The notes below the pieces were generated by a model. It saw only the letters and a program-made list of their open reading frames with translations, was not told where the DNA came from and did no database searches. Shown piece after piece: positions 59,537 through 64,000 of a DNA stretch of 64,000 nucleotides. Source of the stretch: Patagioenas fasciata (lineage: Eukaryota; Chordata; Aves; Columbiformes; Columbidae); NCBI RefSeq assembly GCF_037038585.1, contig NC_092523.1, positions 33,705,501 through 33,769,500 of the forward strand, in the 5' to 3' direction. Both the position numbers and the translations under genes were made by a program. Position 1 is the first letter of the stretch. The number at the start of each line of letters is the position of its first letter.

Positions 59537-62500
59537 CCTTGGAACTTGCACTCTTCAGTTAGTTTTTTACTTGTTTAAAAATTTTCATGCTGAACGGTGA
59601 AATTTTGTAGTAAAATTTTGGACTGACTTCAGTCCTTCCAGATTCAAATAAGGTAACGGAAGAGAATGTGAGAAGGTTCAAAAACTGTTAGTGAAAGATG
59701 AGTTGTCAAGTTGTCATTGACTGAGGTGATGTATGCGTTTTGATGTGCATTGTATAATAAGTTAAGGGAGTGGTGATTACAGTGGGAACAAGATTAATGC
59801 AGATTAAGTGGATTAAATTTGAAGTGAATATTGATCCAATGTGTGATGATGGAAAGAAATGGAATAAGAAATGTATGCCATGCTATGTCTGTAATTCCGG
59901 GGAGGTGACCAGGTGCAACTGCATCTCTAGTCACTGCAGATTCTGTGAATTTCTGCAGTAAGGAAAAAGTCTTCAGTGTTTCAGGAGCAAAATGCATTTT
60001 GTACCTAAATGGTCTACTAGTTACTTGCAATATCATGTTCTATTATGCTTAGTGTACTAGTGTAGGCAGAGTTTATCTACTTTTATCATGGCTCTGTGAC
60101 AACTGAACTTCTAGTTTGGTGGACAGTTATTAACATCGCTCATTCTCTTTGGTATTGTTACTAAAGGTGCAGTTATCTTCAGCGAAAAATGTTTCTGGGG
60201 AATAATTAAGAGGTTTCCAACAGAAGTTTGAACAGAAAAACTCTGGTTTGTTTATCCAGATGCTTGTAGGTTCTACTATGAAGCAATAGGGTGAATTGAA
60301 TGTATAGCATTTTTTAAACTGTTTACTTTCATTAATTTCTGTTATCTTTAATAATTTCTGCTTCTGCAAAATGTTGATTAAAAACTTGTTGGCTTTTATT
60401 CATTATTTATGTGAAAAAGACAGCACCCATCTCGCAACAAGCATCCAAGCATCCAGGGCACTTACCAATAAATATTATTGGCATCTGAGAAGTAATTTCT
60501 AGTTTTCTAGTTGCAAGTCTCCTTTTTAAATGTTAAGTATTGATTCTTCAGTGTGCATGTAAGAATTTGCTTACAAATGGAGCATTTCTCATTTACTTGA
60601 TACGGTAATCTTAACCAAAAAGAATGAACGTGGTTTGTTGTTTGTTTTTTGGTTTTGTGGGTTTTTTTGTTTGGTTTTTTTAATCCCAGAGTTTTTTACC
60701 TTCATGACTCTTGTGTTCTGAAATTTTTACTCAGAAACAAGCAAGTTCAGAAACATTTCTCTGTGTGGCTTTTATTTTGATTCATATGCAAAAGCAAATA
60801 ATAAAAAACATAGTATAACAAGTACTGATCAGTGTGGAATTCCCTCTGGATACATCAGTAGAAATAAAGTCTGAATAAATAAATGATACTTTGTAGGTTG
60901 ATAAATCTGGCTTTGTCAGAACAAGACTGAAAATGTCTTTTGATGCCACTGGATCCTAGATGCTGTCATCTCATTACTTCCTTGGTTTGCTTTGTTCTCC
61001 TAGCACTTGCATGCCCAGAGGTACACCAGCTCTTCTTCGTACACATGAATCTGCTTGGGACCATGGTTTCTGTTGACAGTAATTAAGTGCCATTGTGTTA
61101 TGTAGCTACCTGGTACAGTAACATGAACAGCAGTAAAGCCTGATTTCCAGTATTCCTCAGCATGCTACTTGCCTTTTTGATTAGTGTCAGTGTCTTTTCT
61201 TGCTCAGAGCTGGTCTGGGAACTAGCATTGTTAGCCAGCAGTTTCTGCAAACTGAAAATAATCTGGAGACAGAAGGCTTGAAGCAAAACTGCAGCAGTCC
61301 AAAACACAAATCAGTATAAATAACACACACATGCTAAATGACAGCTTTTTGCATGTGGGTTAGTCGTGAGCCAGTGGAGCACATCTGTAACCGCTTTTAC
61401 TGAAGAGTAGGACTGCTCTGTTGAACTTGCTGGGCCTTCAAAGTTACTTTTGCAGAATTAATACAGGGTGGGCTGCAATCGTTCAAATTACAACCAGAAA
61501 TTGAATACGAGAGAAATGCTGTGTATGCAAGAAAAATATTTTTGGGATACATGGAACAATTTTCTTTATTTAACGTGGTCATTAAACTTTGATATTTGCA
61601 GACAAAAAAGTGAATATACTTGTTGCAGAACTGTCCAGGTATTTTAATAGTTTGCAAAGGTCTAAACAGCTAGATCTTTCTGGATCAACAAACCAGTTTC
61701 TGCACAATTAAATGTGTTACTTTTGTACACAATTGGCTTCCCATGCATCTCATTATTTTCCTTGTAGCTTCTTCTTCTGCCTAAGGGGCACCTAGGTTAA
61801 TCTGTCAACTCCAGTTCGTTTTGAAATTCCTGAGGCCATGTGCAGAGGAATTTCCCCTTCAGAGGCTCCCCATTTCCCAGTTAAATTATCAGAGTGGTAA
61901 CCACTGACATTGTCAACAATTCCTTAATTCTAGGAAGACTGACAGTGAAATTAGAGGGACTTTGCAGAGTGAAGCCAGAGTTCTAAAGACCATATTTGTG
62001 TGTGTGTATGTAAAACAAACACACAAACAAAACTTGAAAACTTTAACAAAGAACATAGAAATTAATCCTTTCCATTTCTTACACACATGTAAGTATACAT
62101 ACATTCTAAAAATTTGATTGAATGCATTTCCTTCTTTGTTTTTGGCATTAATGCTTGGGACATAGGAAACAGTTATGTGTTTACCTGAAGAGAAAAAATC
62201 TGTCCTGAAGAAGGGGATGGATGAGTGCAGCAATGATTTGCATCAGACCCTGCAAATCTTGCTCCTGTAGTGCAGTAAGAGGAGCTGCTTTTTGTGGGTA
62301 CCGGGATCCCATGTGCTTGGCCCAGAATCTGCTGGCAGTTTGTTCTGTTTTCACTAATCATTTATAAACTTGCTGTAATGCTGGTGTAGTGGTGCGGTCA
62401 TGTTTTTTCAGCATGCTTTCTCTCAAATCATGAGTGACTGCTCATGTTAACAGCAAAGCTTGCTTTGCTCTCTCTTCAAAGAAACATAGATTGTATGTGC

Positions 62501-64000
62501 TTGTATTACAATAGTTTTTCCTATTGGCGTAGGAGTTAACATTTCATTTCCCTAATGTGTACTCATCAGGGGGTTTTTATGTCTCTCCATATCAAGCTTT
62601 AGCAACATGGTACTTTTTTTTCTGTATAGCAATTATATTGCCTGTCTGAAAGCCTGACATACAAGCAGTCTAGTTGACAGAAATAAGCTGGAGCTATTAA
62701 AATAACCATAAATGAGTCTGACAATAGGAGCTGTTTGCCATTGTCCCAAAAGATTTTTTGAACTGGAAGTAATCAGTTGAGTTCTAAGGCAACCCCATCA
62801 TGGATCTTCTAATTGCGAAAATTGCCCCTCACCACCCCCTGACTTCCTGAAAGCAAGTTCACAATCTTTGTGAACCTTAGTAGATTTATTACTTTTAGCC
62901 CAGACTACCTAGCATTGAATGATAATTTCTGGGCATAATCTTTTATGTAGAAAATTTTAAGAATGTGTTTTCAGAACTTTGTCTTTTATAAATGGCCTAA
63001 ACACTGTCTCTTCCATTCACTTGACTTATTTTTGTATGTATGTGCAGAAAGCAATGTGGCAGGAACTGGAAGTCAAAATGTTACTGGGTCTCATTTACAT
63101 TTTTTTTTCCCCCACATTTTGTCTACTTTGAAATAATTATATCATAGAAATTGGATCCATCTTTTTGAAACGCCCTGTATAATGCATTACATCTAGACAG
63201 TTCACTGAAGTTAAATTTGAGATCTAAACCAAGTTGTCATTATATTATGATTGAGGTTTTACTTTGTTCAATTTGACTTTGTTCAGTTAATATCTCAAAC
63301 CTGTTCTGGTGATGATGGTCCTGATACTCTGTTAAGGGTTCCTCGTGCTCTAGAGACCATGGATGTTCTGCAGGGATATTCTTCTCCTTCCACCTCCCAG
63401 AACTTGAAATAACTAGTCTCTAGAAAGAGCAAGCAGAGGTAGACTTGACAATGTTTGAAGGTCTTGCAACTGCACAATGAAATGGCGTTTTCCAGTTACG
63501 GAACTTGTGCAAATTCACTATAGTTCCATCAGCTTGCTGATACTGCTAGTGATAAGTTACTCAAAACTTCCTAAGTCTTGATTTGTTAGAAAATGAACAG
63601 TTTGTCCTTGAAACAGTAACAAGAGTTACTTTCCCTTTAACAATCCTGTCTAAGCATGATTTCTCAGCTGCTAGTACACAAGACACAACTTGAAATACAT
63701 ACAGCTTTCTATTTCAAAGAGCTATAAATAAAATTGCATTCAATTTTCTGGGAATTTGCCTTTATAAATGCTGGCAAATGACTTGTAATTCCAATGTGTT
63801 ACTTTCAGCTTATTTTCAGTATTTTTTTCTAGCTTCTCCTGAGTAAAAATTTTTGAGTGTTCCCTGAAGCAGAAACTGTGAAGATTTTTTATTGCGTTTC
63901 TTCAGTATTTGTAAAGAAATGTTTATATGAAATATATATATATAAAATGTGTGTGTAAAAGTGGATTAAGACCCCCTGAATATCTTACTGAATATCTAAA

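Larger units (their letters stand above)
47111..64000 (+). other. FAT1: FAT1 intron 2 (5' part, runs past the window end)
   Basis: The donor AAAAG|GTAAGGTGAC at 47110/47111 splits a Gly codon in phase 1, matching the known FAT1 exon boundary. No further cadherin-coding exon is seen to 64000, in line with the very long second intron of FAT1 in other vertebrates. Contents are AT-rich unique sequence, homopolymers (A-run 52261-52275, T-run 54536-54552, A-rich 59466-59536, T/G-rich 60634-60680), a G/C hairpin at 58353-58389 and a possibly decayed coding segment at 52560-53030. I recognised no LTR or CR1. Confidence 0.85.

Noticed and set aside
59770..59961. 63-codon cysteine-rich frame that looks zinc-finger-like
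   Set aside because: Cysteine spacing fits no known finger. The frame is short, lies within intron 2 and has an overlapping open antisense frame.
61913..62233. 106-codon minus-strand frame in intron 2
   Set aside because: Includes a translated GT-rich run and no domain. Chance frame.
1..64000. CRISPR arrays, operons, tRNA or rRNA genes
   Set aside because: No regularly spaced repeats, cloverleaf-like sequences or rRNA signatures were seen. The window is a vertebrate chromosome segment.

Overview
The window is vertebrate nuclear DNA, almost certainly from a bird. It is AT-rich and intron/intergene dominated. It carries CR1 LINE 3' ends with the typical ATTCTGTGA-type terminus and TG...CA solo LTRs of avian endogenous-retrovirus style. 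The only protein-coding gene I can support is the 5' end of the giant atypical cadherin FAT1, on the + strand. Its first coding exon (43843-47110) encodes a signal peptide and the first nine to ten extracellular cadherin modules.

Layout. 1-34.5 kb is a gene-poor region upstream of FAT1. It contains three solo LTRs (16889-18209, 22584-23248, 29916-30654), three CR1 fragments (19870-20351, 24149-24455, 28170-28281) and scattered simple repeats. One CR1 sits inside an older repeat and is flanked by an unusually long 37-bp duplication. 34.6-38.1 kb is a CpG island preceded by a (GAAGA)24 microsatellite, with strongly strand-asymmetric purine and pyrimidine tracts. It is the likely FAT1 promoter and holds the noncoding first exon, with a plausible donor at 35639/35640. 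35.6-43.8 kb is intron 1. A clean acceptor at 43821 leads 21 nt later into the FAT1 start codon. The coding exon ends at a GTAAGG donor at 47111. Everything from there to the window end is intron 2, which continues beyond 64000.

Function. FAT1 is a type I membrane protein of cell junctions and filopodial tips that acts in planar polarity, actin dynamics and growth control (family knowledge). The part seen here is its membrane-distal adhesive tip. No conserved operon-like or multi-gene system is present. Most of the many small open frames elsewhere are chance frames in AT-rich introns, in the GC-rich island or across repeats. The most informative observations are the repeat architecture (solo LTRs with 5-bp duplications, the nested CR1 with a long duplication), the unusual sequence composition at the promoter, and calcium-motif gaps and an inserted linker in the FAT1 ectodomain.
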